Translations under genes and position numbers: made by a program | From: Malachius bipustulatus | Taxonomy: Eukaryota; Arthropoda; Insecta; Coleoptera; Melyridae | NCBI GenBank assembly: GCA_910589415.1 | Contig: OU342630.1 | Span: 72,970,186 to 73,034,185 of the forward strand | Direction: 5' to 3' | DNA: 64,000 nt | Notes under the pieces: model-generated | What the model saw: the letters and a program-made list of their open reading frames with translations, nothing else | The model's database searches: none | What the model was told of the DNA's origin: nothing | Shown here: positions 47,530 through 57,418 of the stretch, one piece after another | Layout: the number at the start of each line of letters is the position of its first letter | Position numbering within the stretch: position 1 is the stretch's first letter

Positions 47530-47794
47530 CTAGCGGTTCAGTCCGCTGACTAGCGAGCCTAAGGTCGCGAGTTCGAAACTCACCGGCTCGTGTTATTTTT
47601 CGGATGCATTTTCGAATGTATGTGAAAAATAAAACAAGCGACCGAACGTTTAAATTTAAATGGCATAAGTACTTGAAGCTGGGTGAATGAGTAAGATGCT
47701 CGAAATCCCGTGTTACCGGAGTGGAGCGACTTTGTCTTACCTACATAGCTAAGACCGATGCTCCCTCCTTTAAAAAAAAAAAATAAAATAAAAT
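47530..47794 (+). mobile_element. tRNA-derived SINE, copy 2
   Basis: The element is flanked by the 12-bp direct repeat AAAAAATCGAGC (47518-47529 and 47795-47806). The head, CTAGCGGTTCAGTCCGCTGA, has a weak A box and a B box GAGTTCGAAAC (47569-47579). It is unlike the head of the SINE at 36297-36538. The 57-bp tail (47715-47771) matches that SINE at 49 of 57 positions by eye. The 3' end is a run of A with TAAAA repeats. Target duplication plus A-rich tail show LINE-driven insertion. Confidence 0.75.
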
Positions 47795-48319
47795 AAAAAA
47801 TCGAGCTTTCTTATTTTCTTCGCATCTTTCTTATTATTGGAAATCAATAAATAATTGATGGGTAATTGTGGATTTCACGAGTGCAGTCCACTCCGTGTTT
47901 ACTACGAGTTTCTCGACCGTTTTTGGTGAAGTAATAGTACATATTTTTTTATGGTGAATGCATCATCAAGTAGCTAAAATCTCTGTGCTACATACAGTGT
48001 CGTCTGTTACACCGCACCTAGGTGCAATCCATCAAAATCATCAAATATCCTTTTCTAATAACACAATATTTTGTTATTACTTTAATTTTTTAACTGATAA
48101 GCGATAAGTGATAAAACAATCATAAAACGGGCACTCGGTCGCCCGTCAGATAGGCAACCAATAATATACAAATGACCTACCTCCGGTTGCAACTACTCAA
48201 GAAGAGGCAAATTCTCATCCAAAATTGACAATCAAACAGGAGCTGCTTTTGACTACAAGAGCAGCAATAATACTAATGATAACAACTGTAACATTCCCCA
48301 AATAGTCAACGCTACCACA

Positions 48320-49612
48320 ATGTCTGTGATTACTCCGAACACAACGCCAACAGTTACGTCGTATGTAGCAGCCGCCAAGGCTACACCAAAACGAGTATAT
48401 CCCAAGAAAGACCAAGCCATTCTATTTCATTCAGTGGATGACCTCAAGCTTTTTGACTACGTTAAGGCTGTTGGCAATATTGTAGGCCCCAAAAACATCT
48501 GCTACGCCTCCAGAATATCCAATAACAGAGTGTGCATCTACCTAGGCAACGTTGAGGTGGTGGACAACTTAATTTCAAAAAACCCAATTATCCGCGTAAG
48601 AGACCTGGACCTCCCGGTAAGAAGACTAATTACTCCAGCTAAACGAGTCATCATTTCCAACATAGCCCCGGGAATAACTGATGAAATTATCGAAATCGCT
48701 TTAAAAAAGACAGGACTGCAACTTGCCTCTCCAGTCTCACCTCTTCGAGCAGGTTTTCCCGAAGAAGAATACAACCATATCCTCTCATTTCGACGACAAG
48801 TCTACGTTATTCCACCCACAGACGACTTCCAAATCCAGACCTCGCTATTGATACCGTATGAGAATAACCAGTATCGTATATTCCTATCAACCGATAAAAT
48901 GGAATGCTTTATATGCAAACAGAGCGGACACATCGCCTCCAAATGCCCCGATGCCAATATCCCAAGCACAGCACTACCACAACCACCTCACGAGATCTCA
49001 AACACAGAAAATCCCCCCGTAGCAGAATCGCCCCTCCCTGCCACTAGACAAAAGAGACCCTGTCCTACATCGCTTGAGTCTGGTGACCCCACTTCTCCCC
49101 TTAGTGATGCCTTACATACGAATCCCCTGGAAACAATATCGACAACCTCTGCCAAAATGCCCCCACCAAACAACTCTACAGTAAAATCGATCTTGAAACC
49201 CAGCAAAAAGAAGCCGAGAACAGAAGACACAGAAGAATCCTCAGGGTCAAAGAAAGAATTATCAGAATCCAATAGAGAAACTATCCTAAAAGTCTATAAA
49301 AAATCCCCAGAAACATTCACACTCCCAGCAGAAAACCTCATAGCCTTTATCGAGAACTCTTTTGGAAGTGCCAACCCAGTGGAGGAGGCACTACGCTTTA
49401 CCACTAATGTGAAGGCCCTGCTTTCAGACATGCACACGATATACCCTTACCTTACCGACAGATCTCTAAAAAACAGGTTCACCAGGCTCACTAAAAAGAT
49501 CAAGCGAGATCTCCACATAGAAAGCGCAGAAATCTCCAGTCTAGCGTCGCAGTCTTCACTGGATCCCTGTGATGATCTCCCTTCCGATAGCTCTCAGATA
49601 TCCAGCTATTAA
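48320..49612 (+). CDS. LINE ORF1, Gag-like nucleic-acid-binding protein
   Basis: The 430-residue frame starts MSVITPNTTPTVTSYVAAAK. Residues about 30-190 (SVDDLKLFDYVKAVG, RVIISNIAPGITDEIIEIAL, RRQVYVIPP) have the look of the RNA-binding fold of insect LINE Gag proteins. One zinc knuckle CFICKQSGHIASKC (residues 196-209) has C-x2-C-x4-H-x4-C spacing. The C-terminal half is Pro/Ser-rich, with a basic patch KPSKKKPR, and then a helical-looking tail. Its role would be to coat the element RNA in ribonucleoprotein particles. It lies in the same reading frame as ORF2, separated by three in-frame stops. Confidence 0.85.
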   Translation: MSVITPNTTPTVTSYVAAAKATPKRVYPKKDQAILFHSVDDLKLFDYVKAVGNIVGPKNICYASRISNNRVCIYLGNVEVVDNLISKNPIIRVRDLDLPVRRLITPAKRVIISNIAPGITDEIIEIALKKTGLQLASPVSPLRAGFPEEEYNHILSFRRQVYVIPPTDDFQIQTSLLIPYENNQYRIFLSTDKMECFICKQSGHIASKCPDANIPSTALPQPPHEISNTENPPVAESPLPATRQKRPCPTSLESGDPTSPLSDALHTNPLETISTTSAKMPPPNNSTVKSILKPSKKKPRTEDTEESSGSKKELSESNRETILKVYKKSPETFTLPAENLIAFIENSFGSANPVEEALRFTTNVKALLSDMHTIYPYLTDRSLKNRFTRLTKKIKRDLHIESAEISSLASQSSLDPCDDLPSDSSQISSY

Positions 49613-49660
49613 TTGGCTCTATAATTCCGACCCTCGCTACTTCATTCTTTCTATAAATAA

Positions 49661-52600
49661 CTTTTCACACTTCTACAGTGGAACTGCGATGGGTTTTTCC
49701 CACGCCTCGAACGCATACAACAGCTATTAGTAGACACCAAGGCCGACCTCCTTTGCCTACAGGAAACGAACTTTAAGGAAAACCACAGAGGAAATCTGAA
49801 GGGATTCGAGGGATATCACAACATCAGAACCACAGGCCTGAGAGCCAGTGGCGGAACATCCATATTTGCCTCCAGCGACCTGTACTCCACATCGCTACCT
49901 CTAATCACCTCCTTAGAAGCCATAGCCATAACGATCTGGTGTCCCAAAAAACTCACCGTTTGCAGCATATACATTCCACCCAATTACAACCTTTCTCAGA
50001 CTGAACTACTTTCGGTTATAAGTCAACTACCCTTACCCTTTCTTCTAGTTGGAGACTTCAACGCACACAACAAATTATGGGGCTCGGAGAGGACATTTGG
50101 CAGAGGGAAAACAATCGAGACTGTTCTAAATAACTCCAACATCTGCCTATTAAACGATGGCTCCAGCACACACTTTAATATATCATCAGGGACATTCTCA
50201 TCAATTGATCTCAGTCTCTGCGACCCCAGACTTCTAACAACTCTTACATGGAACACATTAGATAGTCTCCACGATAGCAATCATTTCCCAATTCTAATAT
50301 CCAATAAGGTAGACAAAGCACCCGATCTAGTAACGAAATGGAGGTTAAACCAAGCAAATTGGGTAAATTTTGGCTCCCATGTTGAAACACTGCTCAGTCA
50401 ACAAGACTATCAAGAAGACATCGATGAGGCCTTACACAACTTCAACGAGTCCATAATCACAGCTGCGGAAATACACATTGGCAAATGCTCTATATCATCC
50501 AAGCGCAAAGCTACACCCTGGTGGAACGCCGACTGCGAAAATGCCATCAGAGAATGCAAATCTGCCTTAAATAGGTACCGCAGAATCAGAAATCAAACGA
50601 CATTAATCCTGTTCAAACAGCTCAGAGCCAGAGCCAGAAGAATAGTAAGGCAAAGCAAACGAGACTCATGGAGTAAATATGTATCCTCAATAACGTGTGA
50701 TACCCCATCTAAACAAGTTTGGGTGAAGATTAGACAAATGCAAGGAAAAACCACATTTAACAAAATTCCGGCTATAACAAACCAAGGAGACCTTATCAAT
50801 GACAGCCAACAAATTGCCGAACTGCTAGCCTCACACCTTCAAGAGAAAACGAAAAACAGAAGACTCGGTCTCGTACAATCCACTAGCTCAAACATCCCCC
50901 CTATACCACCAACCGAACTCAATAACCAAGACCTAAACTCGCTAAATATTCCCTTCTCGATCCAGGAATTGACAACGGCTCTTGCCTCCTGCAAAAACTC
51001 AGCTGCGGGCCCGGATAATATCCCCTTCCTCTTTTTAAAGAACTTTTCATCCCCTTGCCTTATCAAAATGTTGGAATTGTATAATAAAATTTGGACCACA
51101 AACAAATTCCCCCTACTTTGGCAAGAATCACTGATATTCCCTGTCAAAAAACCAGATAAACCACCAAATGACCTTAACTCATACAGGCCAATATCGCTTA
51201 CATGTACACTATGCAAATTATTAGAAAAGATGGTCAATAAAAGATTATTGTGGTACCTCGAGAAGAATGGAATTTTCGCTGAAACTCAATTCGGGTTTCG
51301 ACCGCAACGCAGCACGATTGACAACCTCACTGTTCTGCAAATGGACATAGCTAATGCTTTTTCAAGGAACCAAGACGTTATAGCAGCTATCCTCGACATC
51401 GAGGGTGCCTTTGATTCTCTACCCCCATCCACCATCATGGAAAAACTAACAGAACTTAAGTTGTCTGGCAACATTCTTTCCTTCATTGAAAATTTCTTAA
51501 GAAACAGATGTTATAGAGTGAGAGCTAACGGCAAAATTTCATCAAAATTTACTCAAGAGAATGGTGTTCCACAAGGCTCCATCTTGAGCCCCACGCTGTT
51601 CAACTTAGCCATAAACGACATCTGCGCAAATATTAAGCGCCCAGTAAAATATACACTGTACGCCGACGACCTTGTCATTTACTGTCATGGCAAAACCACA
51701 TCCGCCACAACCAACCTAATTCAAGCAGCCATAAACCAACTTAGCCTCTGGTCATCAAAAACTGGCCTCCATTTCTCCACAACAAAATCCAAGATCTTAA
51801 AGTTTAGCAAATCCTATGATACATCAACCCCTAAAGTGACCCTTAACGGGAAAACCCTCTCCTCAGTAAATCAGCACAAAATCCTTGGACTAACCTTCGA
51901 CAAAAGACTGAATTGGAAGCAGCACATTACTGACGTCAAAACCAACTGCCTGAAAAAACTCAGCATACTGAAGATCTTAGCCCACAGCCAATGGGGAGCC
52001 GATGAAAACATCCTGCTGAGAGTGTATCGCGCACTTATTCGGTCCAGAATAGACTACGGCAGTGTCATATACATATCTGCCTCAAAATCCACCCTGAAAA
52101 ACCTGGACTCAATACACAACACTGCACTCAGAATTTGCCTCGGGGCTCTCAGATCAAGTCCCAATGAAAGTGTTTATTGTGAAGCCAACGAACCTCCCCT
52201 TCGGCTGAGGCGCCAACACCTTCTTTTGAGCTACTTCTCCAGGATATCAGCCAACCCCCAAAACCCAGTATACTTACTCATGACAGCCATGCTACCACCA
52301 CCTAACCCACCCCCAAGAGTCCTATCAATAACACAAATTCTTCAACCACTCCTTACCAACCTCCTGCATCCTGACCTCCTATCCACAAAGCCAATCATGA
52401 CACCCTTATTTCCTCCCTGGAAAAAACATCTCCCAAATTTCAACACATCTCTCTCTAACTATCCTAAATACGACACTCCGAAGGAACTTCTCAGAAAAGC
52501 ATTCCAAGAAATCATCCAAACTTCAAACTTCGATGAAATCATCTACACCGATGCGTCAAAAAGTGAAAATGGCACAGGATGTTCAGCGGTAACCCTCAAC

Positions 52601-53338
52601 AGTACACTCTCCACCAAAACCTTACCATGCTTTGCAAGTGTGTATACAGGCGAACTCTATGGAATCCTCCAAGCCATTAAATCTATAAACACCGAACGTC
52701 ATCACGTAGCCATTTGTACAGATTCTCTCTCCTCCATCAAATCCATCAACCAACTATACACCCAGCATCCACTAATTCAAGAAATACATGACTCACATGA
52801 AAGACTAGCCTCCCAGGGAATAAGCCTGACACTGCTATGGGTTCCATCACATGTAGGTATACCAGGAAATGAAAAGGCCGACAATGTAGCCAAAGAAGCC
52901 TCGTCTTCATCCACAATCTCTGCACAAGTCCAAATCCACACAGACTTGAAAGCCTACAGCAAAAAAGCCACCAGAACCGCCTGGCAGAACCACTGGGACA
53001 GAGTCTCCTCAAGGCTGCATGAAATCCAACCATCTCTCAAGCGATTTGAACTCCCATCAACAATGTCAAGAAGGAACAAAATGGTAATTCGGCGACTCCG
53101 AATAGGTCATACCCGTCTAACCCATGGATATCTGTTTACCTCTGGAAATCCACCGCAATGCGAGCACTGTGATAGCATACTCACGGTCAAACACATACTC
53201 ACAGACTGTTTAACCCTCTCAAGCAACCGACAAAATCATGGTATTATTGGAAACCCAAAGGAAATTCTCAATTCCCCCGATCAGCTGGCACATTTGATCA
53301 ACTACCTACAAGAAATTAATGTATTTCAAAAGATATAA
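49661..53338 (+). CDS. LINE ORF2: endonuclease, reverse transcriptase, RNase H
   Basis: The frame is open for 1225 codons from a stop at 49658. The endonuclease starts at once (LLQWNCDGF, LLCLQETNF, LLVGDFNAHNKLWG), so translation must begin near 49661, yet no ATG or GTG occurs in frame until GTG at 50723. The SDH motif reads SNHFPI, changing a catalytic Asp to Asn. RT motifs: FGFRPQRSTIDNL, AILDIEGAFDSLP, GVPQGSILSPTLFN, YADD at 667-670. RNase H: IYTDAS (D964), TGELYGIL, CTDSLSS and VPSHVGIPGNEKAD, giving an intact D-E-D-H set. A CEHC..H..C zinc motif starts at residue 1167. It carries out target-primed reverse transcription. Confidence 0.9.
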   Translation, partial: LFTLLQWNCDGFFPRLERIQQLLVDTKADLLCLQETNFKENHRGNLKGFEGYHNIRTTGLRASGGTSIFASSDLYSTSLPLITSLEAIAITIWCPKKLTVCSIYIPPNYNLSQTELLSVISQLPLPFLLVGDFNAHNKLWGSERTFGRGKTIETVLNNSNICLLNDGSSTHFNISSGTFSSIDLSLCDPRLLTTLTWNTLDSLHDSNHFPILISNKVDKAPDLVTKWRLNQANWVNFGSHVETLLSQQDYQEDIDEALHNFNESIITAAEIHIGKCSISSKRKATPWWNADCENAIRECKSALNRYRRIRNQTTLILFKQLRARARRIVRQSKRDSWSKYVSSITCDTPSKQVWVKIRQMQGKTTFNKIPAITNQGDLINDSQQIAELLASHLQEKTKNRRLGLVQSTSSNIPPIPPTELNNQDLNSLNIPFSIQELTTALASCKNSAAGPDNIPFLFLKNFSSPCLIKMLELYNKIWTTNKFPLLWQESLIFPVKKPDKPPNDLNSYRPISLTCTLCKLLEKMVNKRLLWYLEKNGIFAETQFGFRPQRSTIDNLTVLQMDIANAFSRNQDVIAAILDIEGAFDSLPPSTIMEKLTELKLSGNILSFIENFLRNRCYRVRANGKISSKFTQENGVPQGSILSPTLFNLAINDICANIKRPVKYTLYADDLVIYCHGKTTSATTNLIQAAINQLSLWSSKTGLHFSTTKSKILKFSKSYDTSTPKVTLNGKTLSSVNQHKILGLTFDKRLNWKQHITDVKTNCLKKLSILKILAHSQWGADENILLRVYRALIRSRIDYGSVIYISASKSTLKNLDSIHNTALRICLGALRSSPNESVYCEANEPPLRLRRQHLLLSYFSRISANPQNPVYLLMTAMLPPPNPPPRVLSITQILQPLLTNLLHPDLLSTKPIMTPLFPPWKKHLPNFNTSLSNYPKYDTPKELLRKAFQEIIQTSNFDEIIYTDASKSENGTGCSAVTLNSTLSTKTLPCFASVYTGELYGILQAIKSINTERHHVAICTDSLSSIKSINQLYTQHPLIQEIHDSHERLASQGISLTLLWVPSHVGIPGNEKADNVAKEASSSSTISAQVQIHTDLKAYSKKATRTAWQNHWDRVSSRLHEIQPSLKRFELPSTMSRRNKMVIRRLRIGHTRLTHGYLFTSGNPPQCEHCDSILTVKHILTDCLTLSSNRQNHGIIGNPKEILNSPDQLAHLINYLQEINVFQKI

Positions 53339-53448
53339 TGTTTCAATAATATAATCAACACACATGATGTACAATAATGTAAATACCGTGACCGAACAAT
53401 AACTGTATCTGTGTCAATGACCATAGTTGTCGAGACACGTTAAATTTA

Positions 53449-53475
53449 AATAAAAAAAAAAAAAAAAAAAAAAAA
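53449..53475 (+). repeat. Poly(A) tail of the LINE
   Basis: TTTAAATAAAA leads into about 24 A residues that end in the right-hand target duplication. The long, pure run is a sign of a recent insertion. Confidence 0.9.
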
Positions 53476-54114
53476 TAAATAATTCTTTACAGGTTTACGC
53501 ATTATAAGTCGTCAAGAACCATCAATTCGACCCTTAAAAAATTTTAAAATCTGACTAGATCCTAGAGTTTTCATGGTCAACTTTTGTTTTTCTTGTAGCC
53601 AACATATTGTTTTTTCGTGTCATTCGGTATTAAAAAATCAACGAAACCAAAAATCTATCACATTCACAAAACACGTTTCTCCAAAAATTTTTTCGTCTTT
53701 TTTCGAAAGAAAAATCACCTTTGACCGAATATAATAAAAAACCATAAGGCAAGTAATGTTCTGTCGCGACGTTATATCGACGTCATTCGGTGAAATAATT
53801 TTACATTTTTTTTTTTTAGAAAAAAAAGAATAGGTAAAACTTGAAGAATTGGTTTATGAATGTGATACATTTTTGGTTTCCTTGATGTTATAATACCGAA
53901 TGACAAGAAAAAACCATATATGGGAAATAACAGAAAAGCGGAAAGGATAAGAAATAAAAAAATACTTACACTAAAACAAAAGTCATCAACTATGAAAACC
54001 TTGGGATGTAGTTGGCTTTGAAAATTTTTGAAATATCAAATTGCGATAGTTGTTGTTGACGATTTATGTAAATCTACAAAAATTTATCTATTTTTTTTAA
54101 TGTTTTTACAAAAA

Positions 54115-54830
54115 CATACCGTGTGTCCCCGGATAGGTGAAACGACTCTTATAAAAGACAAAAAATTTTTGATTTTAATTTTAATTTTTTGGGGTTCAGC
54201 TCTGCTTGATTAAAGAGTTATTTCTAACAAAATTTTAGTTTTGAAAAAACAAGTAAGTATGCCTTGGAAATTAAAAAAAAATGTTTTTTTCTGTGGAGTA
54301 AAGTGCCTTTCATGTGGCAAATACGAAAAAATGTTATTTGAAAAAGTTGATAAGAATCAACATTTAGGTCCGTATACCAAATTTCAAAATCATGGGCCCA
54401 CTTTGATGTTTTACATTTATTTACTTTTATGTTTATTTCACAAATCAAAGAATTTCATTTGTAACAAAGACTGATATTGACAGATTGCTATTGCTATGGA
54501 TACAATTTGGTTTTTCCATGGCAGTATTTGTTACAAAATGAAATTCTTTGATTTGTGAAATAAAACATAAAAATAAATGAAAAAATAAAAGTTGACCTAT
54601 AGTTTTGAAATTTGGTAGAGGGACCACAATGTTGATTCTGAATAACTTTTTCAAATAACATTTTGTCGTATTTGCCACATAAAAGGCACTTTACTCAACA
54701 GAAAAACCGGTTTCTTGGAAATTTCCAAGGCATGCTTGATTTTTAAAAACTAATATTTTGTTAGAAATTACTCTTTAGCCAAGCAGGGCTGAATACCAAA
54801 AATTTAAAATTAAATTCGAAAAATTTAGAT
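54115..54830. mobile_element. Palindrome nested in the right arm of an older palindrome
   Basis: GGGGTTCAGCTCTGCTTG, GCCTTGGAAATT, AAAGTGCCTTTCATGTGGCA and AAATCAAAGAATTTCAT at the left all return inverted at the right (AGCAGGGCTGAA, AATTTCCAAGGC, TGCCACATAAAAGGCACTTT, ATGAAATTCTTTGATTT). Arms are about 330 bp. The outer left end (GTGTGTCCCCGGATAGG) has no visible partner. Confidence 0.65.
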
Positions 54831-55059
54831 ATGAATGAAAAAATAAATCTTGTTTTTTCATTTTTTTCAGTATATTTTAGCAACTCCTGGAGTTTACATG
54901 AATTTTGTTCGAGATTCTTAATAAGCCTAAAATTGGGCATCTTTTCTTTAATTTAAGAGTACCCTGTATCTCCTACCGTTTACGAGATCCCAATGATTGG
55001 TAGTAAAAAGAATTCCCACCCTGTACTTATGTGTCACTTTGACCGCCCCCCAGCAACCA

Positions 55060-55385
55060 TCATCCAATCGGGAACTGAGTACTCTTTATGTCGTCGGACC
55101 AGCGTGTCGGTGATCATCCTCTTCCTCTAAAGGAATCTTCTTCAGGCCTTCATTCAACAAATCTTTTAGTCCACCTGATGTCTGGTCTTCTAGCCACATG
55201 GCCTGCCCAATTCCACTTCCAGTCAAAGAACTAAAAAGGCCAGGTGAGATTTACTTCCCAGCAGTCTCCATAGCATCCGTTGGTTCTGTCATTCTCATTC
55301 TACGTTCTGCGTAAATGCTATATTTGGTATTTTGTTTTTCAAGGATACACCTATCGCTCGTTTTATTCTTCGCAGAAAATATTTT
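55060..55385 (-). pseudogene. LINE ORF2 C-terminal fragment
   Basis: On the minus strand, RRIKRAIGVSLKNKIPN (near 55380) and WAGHVARRPDIRWTKRFVE (near 55200) are followed by a stop, then RPEEDSFRGRG, a stop, and SPTRWSDDIK. This is the well-known tail of arthropod endonuclease-reverse transcriptases (xRRxKRAxLGISLRD..., WAGHxAR..RWT..). Two stops and a frame change show decay. Confidence 0.6.
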
Positions 55386-55670
55386 AAAAGAACACCCTGC
55401 CAACCCGCTGCACTATAGCAACCGTGGTAAGGAAATAAAATAATAAAGACGTTTAATTATTGTTTTTTTTGTCTTTTTGTTGTTGTTTTTTTGTAATGTT
55501 TCATCTAGCATCTAGAACCGCATCGCGACTCCTTCAATCAACGGTGAAACATTGTAAACAAACAACAAAAAGACAACAATACCAATAAACGTGTTTATCA
55601 TTTTATTTTCCTACCAACTTGCCAGTGCGGGTTAGCAGGGTTGTGTTCTTTTGAATTTTTACAGCCAAGG
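55385..55670. mobile_element. Palindromic element between inverted LINE fragments
   Basis: AAGAACACCCTGCCAACCCG, GCAC, and GGTAAGGAAATAAAATAATA at the left return inverted as TATCATTTTATTTTCCTACC and CGGGTTAGCAGGGTTGTGTT CTT. The loop has (TTG)n/(CAA)n-like text. Confidence 0.65.
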
Positions 55671-55815
55671 ATGGAACGAGAGCGATATGTGTATACCTAT
55701 CCTTGAGAGACAAAATACCAAAATAAATGCAACATTACGTAGAGATGTTGTGGAGACTGCTGGAAGTGGAATTGGGCAGAATATCCCCTTATGTGGCAGT
55801 ACATGCAAACATATT
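55670..55815 (+). pseudogene. LINE ORF2 fragment, inverted partner of 55060-55385
   Basis: Plus-strand text RAICVYLSLRDKIPK and a GTAGAGATGTTGTGGAGACT string followed by GGAATTGGGCAG correspond to the RRxKRAxxxxSLRDxIP and TDVVE...WNWAG parts of the minus-strand fragment. Together the two fragments form the outer arms of a larger palindrome. Confidence 0.5.
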
Positions 55816-56159
55816 ATTTTACCATAACGTAAATATTTACTTGTTAACATATAGCAAGCAGCTTATTATTTGTTATTATATGTATTCGATTCTATCCAGA
55901 ATGTTTAAAACATAAGATTTGTTATTATTATTTCAATGTCAATATTGTTTTACATAAATTATTGCGGTTAGTAATTAATATTTGTAATATTGTCGCCTTG
56001 TAATCTAATAACTGTGAACAGCACATAAAGTTCCGATTTTAATTGCCATTTCAGTCTCGATTTTCGAAATTATGTTCGTTTACGCACTAGTGCTTAACCT
56101 TGAAAAATGCCAATTAAAATCAAGTTTAATAAATGAACTCCATCATCACTTTTAATAAG

Positions 56160-56630
56160 GTATTATGGGTATTTCGAAGTGCAGACCCCCGATATAAATT
56201 TTTTCCCCCGATCGACTAAGTGAGGTCCCAGCTCAATTTCCCCACTCACTTCCACCGATACGAGGGTAGGGAGGGGGACAGGGGCCATTGTAAAGTACGG
56301 GTACGGGATATCGTTTTTTCGTGGATTGTATCTAGCTCGTTCCAGGCGGAAGTCGATCGGGCAACTTGTTTTTCGGTGGGAAAAAAATTTCAAATGGTTT
56401 GTTCTTGGCCAGTGCATGTAGGGGGTTCAGCTAATGTTTTTTAGAAGGGTATTTTGATGTTTTTTAAGGGCCCGTTAGGGGGTGGTGCTACAATTTGGAG
56501 AGTAGGGAGAGCGAAAGTTCAAAAATTTCTTAAAACCCCGATAACTCGACTCCGAAAGAAATTTTGTTTTTGTCAAATATTTAGGAGGGATCTCTTTACT
56601 AAACATAGAAAAAACTCAGCCTGTATATAC
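56160..56630. repeat. GC-richer unclassified repeat-like block
   Basis: Text such as GGGAGGGGGACAGGGGCC, TTGTATCTAGCTCGTTCCAG and ACCCCGATAACTCGACTCCG is unlike the AT-rich background. Open frames occur on both strands but none is recognised, and no splice sites fit. It is probably the left part of a transposable element related to the following palindrome. Confidence 0.35.
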
Positions 56631-57345
56631 ATATATTGCTTATACACTGCTTAATTCGAAGCAACTTTTGTTTTTTTGAAAATCTTTATGGGTAAAAACA
56701 ACAAAATTTCTCTAATTTCTTTATACTGAGATAGCACTCTTATTATTGGGATTAGAGAAAAATAGTAAGGAAAAATTTTTTCGACGATTTTAAAACCCAA
56801 TGAAACGGCGCGCTATTATTTTTTTTATTTATCGTGCCATTTTCGAGTTATGACATAAACGCATGTGTTTTTCTAAGTGTAAAAACCGTCCTACCTTCTT
56901 TATTTTCAGAAAAAAAAATATAGTTTTATATCATCGTTGTATTAGGTAAGAAAAAAAAAGACATATTGAATGATGTCATAAGCCAACTATTATGTACTTA
57001 CATTTAAAAAAACACAAGTTTATGTAAACTCGAAAATAACACGACAAATAAAAAAAAATATAGCGCCGTTTTATTGTTTATAAAATCATATTAATGTTTT
57101 TCTTTACGAATTTTCTCTAATCCCAATAATAAGACTATAAAGAAATTCCCGGAATTTACTTTACCTATGTTAAATATCTAGGAGCCCATGGATATGAAAA
57201 AAAAATAAAAAAAAAAAACAAAAGCTGCTTCGAGTTAAGCTCATGAAACTGCACTACTTTCCCCATTTAACCATCCCTCTAACTGCAGTAGTTTACAAAA
57301 TCCCTATCCTAAACATTGAAAAATATCCTGTATATAAGGATTGAT
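56630..57345. mobile_element. Fold-back element
   Basis: Left CCTGTATATACATATA, CTTAATTCGAAGCAACTTTTG and TTATTATTGGGATTAGAGAA return inverted as TTCTCTAATCCCAATAATAA, CAAAAGCTGCTTCGAGTTAAG and ATCCTGTATATAAGG. The loop contains ACGGCGCGCTATTATT and its inverse ATATAGCGCCGTTTTATT. Confidence 0.65.
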
Positions 57346-57418
57346 GAATGATTAATTCGCCATCCTGTTTTATTATGTTAGGTATACTTTATGATTGTTA
57401 TGGCAGTTATAATTTATA

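Larger units (their letters stand above)
47857..53473 (+). mobile_element. Full-length LINE with RNase H (I-group-like)
   Basis: The 11-bp duplication AATAAATAATT (47846-47856 and 53474-53484) bounds a 5.6-kb element with a 463-nt 5' UTR, ORF1 (48320-49612), ORF2 (49661-53338), a short 3' UTR and a poly(A) tail (about 53451-53475). ORF2 has endonuclease, RT and RNase H, which places it among RNase-H-bearing clades such as I/LOA; I cannot say which. Both ORFs are undamaged, so it is young and possibly competent apart from the points noted under ORF2. Confidence 0.9.
47370..55026. mobile_element. Palindromic element split by SINE, LINE and another palindrome
   Basis: The pieces 47370-47529, 47807-47856, 53485-54110 and 54830-55026 concatenate to about 1.03 kb that follows the palindrome at 59150-60110 along its length: GGATCTCGTAAACGG, GATACAGG..GGTTAAACTAGAG, TTTTCATGGTCAACTTTTGT, then the inverted arm ending ACCCTGTATCTCCTACCG. 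The interruptions are the SINE 47530-47794, the LINE 47857-53473 and the palindrome at about 54115-54830. Confidence 0.7.

Noticed and set aside
48988..49272. Antisense open frames inside the LINE ORFs (also 50023-50280, 50839-51237, 52746-53033)
   Set aside because: Shadow frames of the well-supported plus-strand LINE proteins.
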